Shown piece by piece: positions 33,912 through 42,600 of a DNA stretch of 52,110 bases. Both the position numbers and the translations under genes were made by a program. Position 1 is the first letter of the stretch; the number at the start of each line of letters is the position of its first letter. Below the pieces are notes generated by a model that was not told the DNA's origin, did not search any database, and was given only the letters and a program-made list of their open reading frames with translations. The DNA lies in NCBI GenBank assembly GCA_023436245.1, contig JAEZJZ010000103.1:1-52110 (forward strand), given 5' to 3'. Source of the DNA: Bacillota bacterium. Its GTDB lineage: Bacteria; Bacillota; UBA994; UBA5500.

Positions 33912-35120
33912 ATGCACAACGAGATCAAATTGGTGACCAGAACTCACAAAGCTGAACCCGCGAAGCTCTTCGATCATTTGGGGGTCGCAAAGGCAAAGGA
34001 GACGCTCCGCTTTCATGAGAGCTTTCCGCAGTATAAAGCGACTCCCTTGGCTGTTCTGGATGGACTCGCAAATGTACTGGGGCTAGAGCAGATTTACGTG
34101 AAGGATGAGTCACACCGCTTTGGGCTGAACGCGTTTAAGGTGCTCGGTGGTTCGTACGCTGTCGGGCAGGTGATTGCAGAAATGGTCGGACTCTCGGCGG
34201 AGCACATCAGCTTCTCTGAACTGGTGCATCTAGCGCATACACAGCTTGGCAAACTCACGCTGATCACGGCCACGGATGGGAACCACGGACGGGGCATTGC
34301 CTGGACTGCAGCTACACTCGGGCAAGAGGCGGTTGTCTATATGCCCCGAGGCTCCAGCCTGGAGAGGCTGGAAAACATCAGGCAGACCGGCGCAACGGCA
34401 GAGATCACAGATCTAGGCTACGACGATACTGTCCGTCTCGCCCGGAAAATGGCCGAAGAGAAGGGCTGGGTTCTGGTTCAGGACACAGCTTGGGCCGGTT
34501 ACGAGAAGATCCCAACCTGGATCATGCAGGGGTATCTGACCATGGCCTATGAGACTTACCGACAAATCGCAACATGCGGAAGCGAGAAGCCCACCCATAT
34601 CTTCCTGCAGGCAGGCGTGGGCTCCATGGCTGCCGCGGTCGCTGGGTTCTTTGCGCAGGCATACGGAAGTGAGAAGCCGATGATCATCATCGTTGAGCCG
34701 AATCAAGCAGATTGCCTGTTCCGAACAGCGATGGCCAATGACGGGAAGCTGCACTGCGTGACTGAAGACATGAACACAATCATGGCCGGCCTGGCCTGCG
34801 GTGAGCCGAGCCCGATTGCGTGGGATGTTCTGAGCGAGTGTGCCGATGCTTTCATCTCCTGTCCCGATCAAATATCGGCAAAGGGCATGCGCGTCCTGGG
34901 AAATCCGGTGGCAACTGATCAGAAGGTAACCTCTGGTGAGAGCGGCGCAGTTGGCATTGGGCTGATTACCGAACTGATGACCAAGCCGAGTCTCAGCAGC
35001 ATCAGGGAGCAACTCAAGCTGGGCCCCAGGTCCCGTGTGCTCTGCTTCAGCACTGAAGGGGATACAGATCGGGCTGCATATCGGTCCATAGTCTGGGATG
35101 GAGCATATCCAACATTCTAG
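33912..35120 (+). CDS. dpaL: Diaminopropionate ammonia-lyase
   Basis: PLP enzyme of the tryptophan-synthase-beta fold that converts 2,3-diaminopropionate to pyruvate and ammonia (YgeX in E. coli). The 402 residues include the Schiff-base lysine in RFGLNAFKVLGG near 75, the phosphate-binding glycine loop around LQAGVGSMAAAV, and TATDGNHGRGIAW near 119, all typical. The GntR regulator and the YgeY-type hydrolase follow on the same strand; ygeX and ygeY are also neighbours in E. coli. Confidence 0.92.
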   Translation: MHNEIKLVTRTHKAEPAKLFDHLGVAKAKETLRFHESFPQYKATPLAVLDGLANVLGLEQIYVKDESHRFGLNAFKVLGGSYAVGQVIAEMVGLSAEHISFSELVHLAHTQLGKLTLITATDGNHGRGIAWTAATLGQEAVVYMPRGSSLERLENIRQTGATAEITDLGYDDTVRLARKMAEEKGWVLVQDTAWAGYEKIPTWIMQGYLTMAYETYRQIATCGSEKPTHIFLQAGVGSMAAAVAGFFAQAYGSEKPMIIIVEPNQADCLFRTAMANDGKLHCVTEDMNTIMAGLACGEPSPIAWDVLSECADAFISCPDQISAKGMRVLGNPVATDQKVTSGESGAVGIGLITELMTKPSLSSIREQLKLGPRSRVLCFSTEGDTDRAAYRSIVWDGAYPTF

Positions 35121-35181
35121 GCAGGAAAGAGGCTAACCTACTACAGAATCACTGGCGACATGGAAAGCAGGAGGGGTGAAC

Positions 35182-35886
35182 ATGCCTATACCTAAAGAAC
35201 CGGGGAAGATTGACCGGTTGTCGGCAAAAGAACGGATTTATCAGACGCTGAGAGACTGGATTATCGAAGGGGTCCTGACGCCAAACGAGAGGCTGGTTGA
35301 CTCGGATCTGTGTGAGTACTTTTCCGTCAGCCGCACCCCTGTTCGGGAGGCATTTCAGCTCCTGGAAGCACAAAGGCTGATTGAGATCCAGCCAGGCAAG
35401 GCGACAATTGTCACCGACATCGACCTGAACAACTTGCGCGAGTGCTACCTGCCGATGGCTAGTATTCAGGGACTGGTGGCCGCGCTTGCCTGCGACAATG
35501 CCTCTGAGCGGGACATTCATGAACTTAGCCGGCTGAACCGAGTGTTCGCTGACGCCGTTAGGTCTGGGCAAACCAAGTCAATGCTGGAAGCGGATACGGC
35601 TTTTCACAATCGGGTGATTGCAATGGCCGGGAATCAATACCTCACCGACTTCTCGGGAACCCTTTCTCTCCACATCCAGCGCATGGAGTATAGCTACTTC
35701 CACTGGACTGCGGCCACCAGCCAGTCAGTTGAAACCCACCAGGCGTTGATTGAGGCGATCAGCAGGAATGAGCCTAAGAGCGCCGAGATGCTGATGAAGA
35801 GCAATTGGCTGCAGACGATGGCGGAGGTTGAGAAAAGGCTAATGGCTGACCAGGCGCCGGTTGAACACCTGCCGACCTGGCCGTAG
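35182..35886 (+). CDS. GntR-family regulator, FCD (FadR) subfamily
   Basis: A 234-residue regulator. The N-terminal winged helix contains LSAKERIYQTLRDWIIEGVL and SVSRTPVREAFQLLEAQRLI; the C-terminal all-helical FCD domain has DTAFHNRVI and ETHQALIEAI, with His residues suited to metal or carboxylate ligands. ATG at 35182 sits 8 nt after AGGAGG; the GTG at 35176 is too close. Encoded inside the dpaL operon, it probably senses the amino-acid substrate and acts at the palindrome at 33859. Confidence 0.9.
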   Translation: MPIPKEPGKIDRLSAKERIYQTLRDWIIEGVLTPNERLVDSDLCEYFSVSRTPVREAFQLLEAQRLIEIQPGKATIVTDIDLNNLRECYLPMASIQGLVAALACDNASERDIHELSRLNRVFADAVRSGQTKSMLEADTAFHNRVIAMAGNQYLTDFSGTLSLHIQRMEYSYFHWTAATSQSVETHQALIEAISRNEPKSAEMLMKSNWLQTMAEVEKRLMADQAPVEHLPTWP

Positions 35887-35952
35887 CCTCACCACGACAC
35901 CGATTGCCGGGACTGCCTATGTCCGCCGAAGTGTCAAATGAGGAGGATCTGC

Positions 35953-37125
35953 ATGAGTGTAGTTGATAACCTGGGAGCTGACGTCAAGAATGACCTGCAA
36001 GCCTTTGCTCAAGATCTAGTCAGGATCAAGAGCGTTTCCGGAAACGAGGAGAAGATTGTCCGGTTCATCGCGGCCAAGATGGAAGCGCTGGGGTATGACG
36101 AAGTGACAATCGACAGCTTCGGCAACGTGCTTGGCCGCGTGGGCAACGGTGAGAAGGCAATCATGTTCGATTCCCATGTCGATACAGTGGCGGTGAATGA
36201 CGCGGATCTATGGGAAGTACCGCCCTTCAGCGGAGAGGTGATCGATGGCTGGCTTTGGGGGCGGGGCTCCGTCGACATGAAGTCCGGCGCTGCCGCCTCA
36301 ATCTACGCAGCAGCTATTGCCAAGAGCCAAGGTTTACTCGCAGGCAAGCGTGTCTATGTATCCTGTACTGTCTTCGAAGAGGACTGCGATGGCGAAAACC
36401 TGAGGCATATGTTCGACGAACTGCAGTTCAGGCCGGATTTCTTTGTCACCTGTGAACCATCAGGCAATGTCATTACCCTCGGCCACAAAGGAAAAGCTCA
36501 GATTTTGATCAAGACACGCGGGGTGTCTGCCCACGGATCCGCTCCCGAAAAAGGCGTGAATGCCATCTATGAGATGGCGGAGATCATCCAGCGGGTGGAA
36601 GCAACCAACCTTGAGTTGGCGCTCGGTGATGCCCCTAAAGGGACGCTGGTCATGTCGCAGATTGCCAGCACCAGCGCCTCGTTGAACGCGGTCCCAACCG
36701 GGTGTGCTGCCTATCTGGACCGCCGACTGGCAATCGGGGAGACCGAAGAAACCATCAAGGCAGAGATGGATCAGATTATCGAGGGCAAGGACGCTGCCTG
36801 GGAGATCGGAACCCTACATCGCAAGACCTGGACGGGGCTGGAGGTCAGCTATGAGCCCTTCCACCTGGCGTGGGAACTCGATAAGAGCCACGGGCTGACC
36901 AGGGCGTTCATTGACGCATATCAGCAAGTCTACGGCGCAGAGCCAAACAAGTACGACTTCTGGGACTTCAGCACGAACGCCGTGGCGACTGTTCGCTTAG
37001 GCATCCCGACCATCGGCTTCGGCCCCGGAGAGTACAAACTGGCTCACATGATCAACGAACGGTGCACCGTCAAACAGATCCTCGAGGCCTGTTGTGTGTA
37101 CAGAGAGGTAATTAATAGACTATAG
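35953..37125 (+). CDS. ygeY: YgeY-type M20 hydrolase
   Basis: M20-family dizinc hydrolase of 390 residues, close in layout to E. coli YgeY and ArgE/DapE. Metal motifs are DSHVDTV near 74, GRGSVDMKSG near 104, EEDCDGEN near 140, CEPSG near 163 and a late HMINERC. ATG at 35953 follows AGGAGGA. In E. coli ygeX-ygeY lie together; here the knotted carbamoyltransferase YgeW is absent. It probably releases diaminopropionate or a related amino acid from a conjugate, which is inference. Confidence 0.87.
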   Translation: MSVVDNLGADVKNDLQAFAQDLVRIKSVSGNEEKIVRFIAAKMEALGYDEVTIDSFGNVLGRVGNGEKAIMFDSHVDTVAVNDADLWEVPPFSGEVIDGWLWGRGSVDMKSGAAASIYAAAIAKSQGLLAGKRVYVSCTVFEEDCDGENLRHMFDELQFRPDFFVTCEPSGNVITLGHKGKAQILIKTRGVSAHGSAPEKGVNAIYEMAEIIQRVEATNLELALGDAPKGTLVMSQIASTSASLNAVPTGCAAYLDRRLAIGETEETIKAEMDQIIEGKDAAWEIGTLHRKTWTGLEVSYEPFHLAWELDKSHGLTRAFIDAYQQVYGAEPNKYDFWDFSTNAVATVRLGIPTIGFGPGEYKLAHMINERCTVKQILEACCVYREVINRL

Positions 37126-37148
37126 AACACGCGCTGATAATCCTTGCA

Positions 37149-37229
37149 GGGCGCGGCAACCACAAGGCCGCGCCCTTTTGTCTTCCGAGCAAGCAAAAAG
37201 GCTTTCCGGGAACGTCCGGAAAGCCTTTG
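37149..37229 (+). terminator. Tandem terminators, composite repeat element
   Basis: First hairpin GGGCGCGGC / GCCGCGCCC with TTTT (37149-37179), second hairpin GGCTTTCCGG / CCGGAAAGCC with TTT (37200-37228). They end the dpaL operon. The pair recurs with about the same spacing at 42522-42600. Confidence 0.85.
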
Positions 37230-37239
37230 GTATCAGGGT

Positions 37240-37303
<64 letters not shown>

Positions 37304-37561
37304 TGTGCGAAGAGCGTTCTCTCAGTTGCTAGCCAGTCTTCAACAGTCGCTGATGGTGCTGATCTGCATGCCAAGAAGGTTGTGACCGGTCTCAGCTGTC
37401 CTCAAGTAGTGCCGTCTGACGTCGTCGACTCCGGCGGCAAAGGGGCAACACTTCGGTGTTGCAGCTAACGATACGCTTCACAGAACTCGCGATCTTATCT
37501 TGGAAATCAAGGAGGCCGTTCCAAATACGCTGAGCACCACGTTAGCCCCGTGCGCGAGGCC
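37304..37561. other. Left end of the island, no gene seen
   Basis: About 260 bp inside the attachment repeat with no gene or motif I can support. Confidence 0.5.
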
Positions 37562-37948
37562 TTAAGCCTGCCCCTTCCTGGTCATCCCTAAGGCCAACCT
37601 GTAAAGGTCGGGAACCCGATAACGCCTCACTTCATCCACCGTCTCTTCATACACATCGAGTAAGCCAACTTCTTGCGCGAGTGACACTTGGTCCAGTCCT
37701 CCTGGGGGTCTGAGCTGAGAATCTAGCATCGTAGCCTCAATAGGAGATCTACCGATCTCTTGCAGTCGCGTAGCCAAGCCACCCAGTTCAGCCAATTGCC
37801 TTCCCTCCAAATCTGTCTTGTGCCTATCGATACGTGACGAAGCCAGGGTATTCCATAATTCAACTACAGATTCTTTAACAGGATAGAGATTCCTGTCTCT
37901 TGGCCGCAATTTCCGTCTCTCGGCGTCAGCTTTCACCTGTTCCGTCAT
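37562..37948 (-). CDS. Small helical protein of unknown function (island)
   Basis: A 128-residue charged protein. ATG at 37948 follows GGAGCGG; the frame also reads up to 38041 (GTGA overlap with the preceding gene), but that stretch crosses a terminator hairpin and looks non-coding. The C-terminus ARQ-free YRVPDLYRLALGMTRKG resembles the tail of larger DNA-binding or ATPase proteins, so it could be the 3' remnant of one. No catalytic motif. Function unknown. Confidence 0.55.
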   Translation of the reverse strand: MTEQVKADAERRKLRPRDRNLYPVKESVVELWNTLASSRIDRHKTDLEGRQLAELGGLATRLQEIGRSPIEATMLDSQLRPPGGLDQVSLAQEVGLLDVYEETVDEVRRYRVPDLYRLALGMTRKGQA

Positions 37949-37984
37949 CAAGCCGCTCCGTTTTGTCCTGCAGGAACACAAAAA

Positions 37985-38007
37985 GGCTCTCCGGAAGCCG
38001 GAAAGCC
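37985..38007 (-). terminator. Intrinsic terminator after the DUF7662-like gene
   Basis: On the minus strand GGCTTTCCGG / CCGGAGAGCC with a CTT loop followed by TTTTTG, 31 bp after the stop at 38038. Member of the GGCTTTCC family; it separates the small gene downstream from this unit. Confidence 0.82.
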
Positions 38008-38037
38008 ATGTCGATCTGCACTTAAGAGAACGCTCCC

Positions 38038-39048
38038 TCACCCTGGATCTTCCTCACCTGAGTCGAATCCTATCTTCCAGAAGCACATGTCCAGCACCTT
38101 CATCGGAGTGTACTCCACCCCGTTCGCCGATATCGCCTTTCTGCACGCCTCGAGCTTTTCCTGGTTGGCTCGGTAGAACTCCGCCAACTGCAGAAGCGAC
38201 CTGCGACCGAAGGTTCCGGATGCAATGCCGCTCTGCCTGAGCGCCTGCTTGAAGTACCTGTCGTAAGCGGGAGCGCAGCCGAGCGTGCCCAGCAGGATCT
38301 TCGTGACCAGGGTCTCGCTGGCCGTCTTTCCCCCGTCCAGCTCGTCCCGCTTCGTCTTCTGTTGGTAGGCATCCACAATCTCGTTGGACAGGGCCATAAT
38401 CTCGTCGACCGCTTCGCCACGGTAGAGCTCCCCGATCGGCAGGTGGTAGAGGCGGGCTGCCTTCTCCCCAGTCAATATCCTGACCACCGGCAGATGCACC
38501 CGGTAATCCTTTTGCAGAAGGAAGGATCCGCCGCGCAGCATGCCCCAGCTGGCCAGGTACCACGCCAGGTGCAGACACATCAGATCGAGCGTCCGCTCGT
38601 CCGGATTGTGGCGGTTCTCGGCGAAGAAGGAATAGCAGTGCTCCCAGGAGCGGTACCTGGAGTTCTCGTCGCCCGACATTAGCGCGTAGTACTCCATGGC
38701 CTGGCGTGTGTAATAGTCGATGTCAGGGCTGGACGTCGTTGCGGCAACAGGCTTGTAGCTGGCCTGTGCACCATCGCCATCAAGAAACGCATCAGCGCGG
38801 ACCGGATCGTACACGAACTCGACCATCTCTTGGGGAAGATTCACGGAGCCTGAGACGTAGCCTACGGCTAGCCAACTACAGGACAGCGAGCCGCCTGAAC
38901 CGTTGGACCAGAGAGCCGGCCACTTGTAGGCGGAAGACGGCAGTTCTGCCCCGAGGTTGGATATTTCCCGGAACGTCAAGTTCAGCCTGTCCAGACCGCA
39001 ACCTCGCAGGTAGTTGGTCAATCCGACGTACTTTGCCCCTTTTGCCAT
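38038..39048 (-). CDS. DUF7662-like domain protein with large C-terminal region (island)
   Basis: A 336-residue protein. The first 75 residues (KYVGLTNYLRGCGLDRLNLT, then FREISNLGAELPSSA and a W-x-N-G-S-G...SWLAVGY stretch) fit the DUF7662 pattern as I recall it. The rest is a helical domain with RSWEHCYSFF, LDLMCLHLAWYLASWGMLRG and LLQKDYRVHLPVV, which I associate with uncharacterised proteins often annotated hypothetical. ATG at 39048 follows GGGGG at 9 nt; a longer frame to 39177 has no site. It follows the HhH gene by 134 bp, with a terminator after it, so the two probably form one unit. Function unknown. Confidence 0.65.
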   Translation of the reverse strand: MAKGAKYVGLTNYLRGCGLDRLNLTFREISNLGAELPSSAYKWPALWSNGSGGSLSCSWLAVGYVSGSVNLPQEMVEFVYDPVRADAFLDGDGAQASYKPVAATTSSPDIDYYTRQAMEYYALMSGDENSRYRSWEHCYSFFAENRHNPDERTLDLMCLHLAWYLASWGMLRGGSFLLQKDYRVHLPVVRILTGEKAARLYHLPIGELYRGEAVDEIMALSNEIVDAYQQKTKRDELDGGKTASETLVTKILLGTLGCAPAYDRYFKQALRQSGIASGTFGRRSLLQLAEFYRANQEKLEACRKAISANGVEYTPMKVLDMCFWKIGFDSGEEDPG

Positions 39049-39182
39049 TTCGCACATCCCCCGTTTCTCGCCTAGCGCCTGGCCGACGTCGGGAAGGGTT
39101 GTCGGCTTAAAGCGCACAAGCGTGCTCGTAGACCTGCGGGCAGTGTGGGAATTATTCTTTGCGCCCACCAAGCCCACGAGTC

Positions 39183-39872
39183 CTAGGCCTCCTTCAGAAG
39201 CTGCTTGGCATCAACCTTTAACTTAAATGATTTCACTGCATCGTCCGGGCTTTCGAAAAGCTTGTCCGCCCACGCCCAAAGGATGTAGTCTACCGTGCCC
39301 GTTCGGCGCTTCGCCAATCGACCGATTGCCTGAACTAAGTCTTCTGGCGCGCAGCCAAGCTGATCAGCGAGGTACCCCGTAAAACCGCCAATGACGGGGG
39401 TGTCCCAGCCAAGGTTCCTTGCCATATGGTACCTGTTCGTTGAGCCGATCCCGGGCAGTTTCTTGAGCTCCACAAGGACCTCATGAAGGCCAAGCGGCTG
39501 CAAGTTCAGCCAGCGCTGAGGGTTTGACCTCAGCTCAAGCGCCATATTGACTGCCCAATCCACCTTCTTCGCGTTCCTGTTCACCTTCAACAAGTCCGAA
39601 CGGACTCCATCGGGGTCAGCTGCGACGAAAACCGGATTGCAGTTGTCCGTCACGGAACGTATCTTCCCGAAGTGCGTTTCGAACCCTTTCGTATTTCCGA
39701 TTCCTGCCGCGAACATCGCGTACAAGTACTCGCCATAGAAATCTTCAACCGAAGCATCCTTCGGAAAGAGCTCCTCAAAGTACTCCACGTCGTCATATAC
39801 CCCTTCGCAGCCAAACGCCGCCTTTTCGATGGCCTGCCAACCAGCTCGGTTGTTTCTCCCCAGCCATGGCAT
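39183..39872 (-). CDS. HhH-motif, DNA glycosylase-like protein (island)
   Basis: A 229-residue protein. Residues about 135-160 carry a helix-hairpin-helix, VELKKLPGIGSTNRYHMARN, the DNA-binding element of HhH-GPD base-excision glycosylases. The rest (VIGGFTGYLADQLGCAPEDL, then GTVDYILWAWADK) is helical and holds acidic residues that could act as the catalytic Asp, but I cannot place the GPD motif. ATG at 39872 follows GAGGAGGGG, a strong site. It may bind or process damaged or modified DNA, or be a non-catalytic relative. First gene of the island's minus-strand unit. Confidence 0.65.
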   Translation of the reverse strand: MPWLGRNNRAGWQAIEKAAFGCEGVYDDVEYFEELFPKDASVEDFYGEYLYAMFAAGIGNTKGFETHFGKIRSVTDNCNPVFVAADPDGVRSDLLKVNRNAKKVDWAVNMALELRSNPQRWLNLQPLGLHEVLVELKKLPGIGSTNRYHMARNLGWDTPVIGGFTGYLADQLGCAPEDLVQAIGRLAKRRTGTVDYILWAWADKLFESPDDAVKSFKLKVDAKQLLKEA

Positions 39873-40183
39873 GTCTATACCCCTCCTCAAACATCTCTTC
39901 TTCCGGTAAGTTCTTCGTACGGCCTCTATTTCCTTCCAAAGTGCGACATGCCGTAAGGCAACCGCTACTTGTTGGACACCGTGCCACTTACCATCCGTTC
40001 GCAGCCAGTTTCACCTATTCCGTCGCCCAACCGGCGGCGCGGCGGTCAAACGGCCCCTGTTCGCCATCTTCCGGCGGGCTTTGAGGGAAACTCCAATAAA
40101 GCCCCCCGCCGCTGCCTTTTCCCCGGAGGTGCGTCATGTGGCACAAAAGTCCCGTAACAACGAAAAGTAAAGGACCTCAGTTT
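39873..40183. other. Island intergenic region with repeat fragment
   Basis: About 310 bp. Near 40011-40060 it has a damaged copy of the GGCGCGGC terminator context (CACCTATTCCGTCG, then CCGGCGGCGCGGCGGTC). No gene seen; the promoter of the HhH gene should lie here but no clear hexamers stand out. Confidence 0.45.
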
Positions 40184-40462
40184 TCAGACAAAGCCCTCGT
40201 CCGAATGCCCGGGACCAAAGGCCAGCCTGCGCTCCGCTTGCGCCCGCTTCTCTTTCCGAAGCAGTAGGGCCAACCCTTCCGGCATCTGAAGCGTCCGACG
40301 GCTGCTTTCGCTCTTTGGCAGCTTTGAAACGGCTCCGTCACTGGTATGGACCAGATTGTTGGCAATCGCCAAGGTACGGCCATCCAAATGAACATCTGCC
40401 CATCTCAGGCCTAGGATCTCACCGCGGCGTAGGCCTAGGGCAGCCGCCAGGGAGAGGGGCAC
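40184..40462 (-). pseudogene. Tyrosine recombinase (integrase) fragment
   Basis: A 92-residue frame matching the start of the catalytic domain of phage-type integrases: ALGLRRGEILGLRWADVHLDG holds the first catalytic arginine, and a beta-hairpin with KSESSRRTLQMPEGLALLL follows. The core-binding domain upstream and the HxxR...H/W...Y part downstream are missing. It is therefore an inactive remnant of the enzyme that probably integrated the island. Confidence 0.82.
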
Positions 40463-40538
40463 CTGAAACAGTATCGATGAGACCTACGATGCGGAAATAT
40501 ACGGTGCGTCCGCATCTCCAGATGACAGTAGGTCGCTG

Positions 40539-41096
40539 ATGAGATCTGGCCCACTCAATTTTGGCAATGTAGTGCTTTATGCTCGAAACAACTTCAACCA
40601 AACGCCAGTGAGCGGCGATGGTTCAGTCCCTTACTACGATTTCTCGCAAATCCCCGGCAATTGGGACTGTACCAACTTCGTGTCTCATGCCTTGCTGGCT
40701 GGCGGAGCAAATGTGCATGATACGGGCGGAAGTGGCATCAGCAGTACCGGCTGGTATTTCCGGAACTTATCAAACAGAAGCTCTTCGTGGAGTTCGGTCA
40801 ACTACTTACATAGCTTCTTAACGACTAACACAACACCAAATACTCTCGGTGGCTCTAGTAGCGACTATACAACTCGCCCGGGATACTGGAACACTGGGTA
40901 CGTCATCCAGTTCAATAACCCCACTGTTGGCACATGGTGCCATTCGCTCATCATTACGGGCAAGAGTTACTATGAGGATAGACAGTATGCACTTTGTACG
41001 GGAAGAGCGAGCCCATACAGTTACCAGGATAACAAGAACGCCGCAGAGATTTACCCTGGTGGTGCTAAGAGAACCATCTATGTGTATAATAACTAG
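40539..41096 (+). CDS. Amidase_6-type domain protein, probably N-terminally truncated
   Basis: A 185-residue protein made up almost wholly of a putative amidase domain of the Amidase_6 type (papain-like fold). VVLYARNNFNQTPV then NWDCTNFVSHALLAGG carries the catalytic cysteine of the DCTNFVS motif, and TWCHSLIITGK the histidine. Such proteins in Firmicutes are usually secreted and longer; here no signal peptide or N-terminal part is present and the ATG has only a weak site. It starts 77 bp from the integrase fragment, so a deletion junction is likely. More AT-rich and N/T/S-rich than the neighbours. Confidence 0.72.
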   Translation: MRSGPLNFGNVVLYARNNFNQTPVSGDGSVPYYDFSQIPGNWDCTNFVSHALLAGGANVHDTGGSGISSTGWYFRNLSNRSSSWSSVNYLHSFLTTNTTPNTLGGSSSDYTTRPGYWNTGYVIQFNNPTVGTWCHSLIITGKSYYEDRQYALCTGRASPYSYQDNKNAAEIYPGGAKRTIYVYNN

Positions 41097-41869
41097 TAGA
41101 AATTGGCGTTGGGAACCTGCTCAGCAGATTGGACAGCTTCGAGGAGCAGCCATGCGTCAATGTATACTGGCAAGACGGTCGTGCTGGGCACGGGCGTTCC
41201 AGTAGGAGACACACGGCAAATAACGACAGCTTGTGTTAGCCGGTGCGGATGCTCATAGGGCCGTACCGGCTTCCTTACTACGGAACTGGCAGGATGTGCT
41301 TAATGACGACGCCGACAGTGCTCCCCTCGTCAGCCCATGCTTTGAACACTGAGGCGCTACGACTATGTCCACCATGGGCAGCCAGTCAACTGCGGCACGC
41401 CAGGCCCGGAGAGCGTCTCATACCAGGTGGCCAGCAATCTCAGCGACGCTGTAGCAGTGTTGTTCCTGGGATTCGTAAGTGTAGATGCATATACTGCGGC
41501 TCGGGAAAACCACTAGTACGATCATGAGTGATCCGCCGTTACAGGATGTGTAACCGAATCAACTTGGGAACGCCCAAAATGGCTTCGCCGGATCATCGTG
41601 GCACGACAGCTGGCTCCCTTGATGGGTTAATGGCCTCCCATGGTGGCGGCGTTTACTCCAAGGAAATGGCTAACGCCATCCATTCACCCCTCTGGAGAAC
41701 CAATGTGGTGAACCCCATCGGCGGCATTGGGAAAGAGCCCCCAAAATACGCCTCAAAGTTTGGCCGCGAAGTCAATGATGCGTCGTAGATCATCCCAATC
41801 GCAGAGGCGGCTCAAACTGACCGTACTGCTGGCGCAACATGCTCGTACTGTTCGGGGAGGTGTGAACAA
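41097..41869. pseudogene. Degraded sequence between island genes
   Basis: About 770 bp without an intact gene. An open stretch at 41346-41517 (56 codons, plus strand, no start) has coding-like composition with VASNLSDAVAVLFLGF and ends at TAG 41515. Shorter coding-like pieces in other frames precede it (for example LGTGVPVGDTRQI near 41185). A frame at 41528-41788 has no recognisable content. This looks like a frameshifted gene remnant. Confidence 0.5.
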
Positions 41870-42445
41870 GTGGCAAGAAGGCTGATAATGGTGGCATTTG
41901 CATTTTTCGTCTTTGCTCTTGCAGCTTGTGATAATGGCAGAGAGGGTCCGATCAACAATCGATACTTGACCGAGCTGAGTACACAGGATTTCGAAATGGC
42001 ATATGAACTGGGCAAAGCATTCGTCAATGATTTCTACGCGCAAAAAGCAGGGCGAGCAAAGATGGACTTTTCGAAGTACATTGTCAATGAGAACCTACTG
42101 AAGTACTCTAATAGGCGAACCGCAGTTGAGACTCACGTTTATGATGTCAAAGAAACCTTCGTTGGGATTGAGCAAGTCCAGTTCATCCCAGAAGACAAGT
42201 GCTTCTACCTCAGCTACACTGTTTACGCAAAAGACAGCTATACTGGTGGAGTCTCAAACTTGGTGGAGATACTGATGTCCACTGTCGATGGAAGGCTTGT
42301 AGTTGCGGACTGGTACATAGCGTGTGGTGCGGGAATCAGCTCCTTTGATGAGAGCTACCGCCCTAATGCGACGATTGACTCGCCATATGTGTGGGATAAT
42401 CAGGAGTATGTTAGGTCATTGTTCGAAAAAGCTGGCATAGAGTAG
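41870..42445 (+). CDS. Putative lipoprotein of unknown function (island)
   Basis: A 191-residue protein with a lipoprotein signal: positively charged MARRLIM, hydrophobic AFAFFVFALAAC with the lipobox LAAC at the cleavage site (Cys about 20). The mature part has no known motif; it is a mixed alpha/beta sequence with VEILMSTVDGRLVVADWYI, reminiscent of small NTF2-like or immunity-type lipoproteins. GTG at 41870 follows GGGGAGGTG at 9 nt. AT-richer than core genes. Function unknown. Confidence 0.72.
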   Translation: MARRLIMVAFAFFVFALAACDNGREGPINNRYLTELSTQDFEMAYELGKAFVNDFYAQKAGRAKMDFSKYIVNENLLKYSNRRTAVETHVYDVKETFVGIEQVQFIPEDKCFYLSYTVYAKDSYTGGVSNLVEILMSTVDGRLVVADWYIACGAGISSFDESYRPNATIDSPYVWDNQEYVRSLFEKAGIE

Positions 42446-42521
42446 CTTATGCGAGATTGATTCAGCGCCTCTAGCCTTGTCTCTTTGCATCCCTTTTCAC
42501 CCACTTCGTCGTCAAACCGGC

Positions 42522-42600
42522 GGCGCGGCAACCACAATGCCGCGCCTTTTTCGACTTCCGGGCATGCAAAAAGGCCTTCCGGGAATGCCCGGAAAGCCTT
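42522..42600 (-). terminator. Tandem terminators, composite repeat element
   Basis: GGCGCGGC / GCCGCGCC followed by TTTTT on the plus strand (42522-42551) and GGCCTTCCGGG / CCCGGAAAGCC (42573-42598). The second is preceded by AAAAA, giving TTTTT on the minus strand. They can end both the lipoprotein transcript and the tRNA-Ser transcript. Over about 150 bp they resemble the element at 37149-37239. Confidence 0.82.

Noticed and set aside
37948..38041. GTGA-coupled start for the 128-residue island gene
   Set aside because: The extra 31 codons read through a strong intrinsic terminator hairpin, and a better ribosome site precedes the ATG at 37948.
41528..41788. 86-codon frame in the degraded island segment
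   Set aside because: No ribosome site, no recognisable motif, and it lies in sequence with several broken frames.
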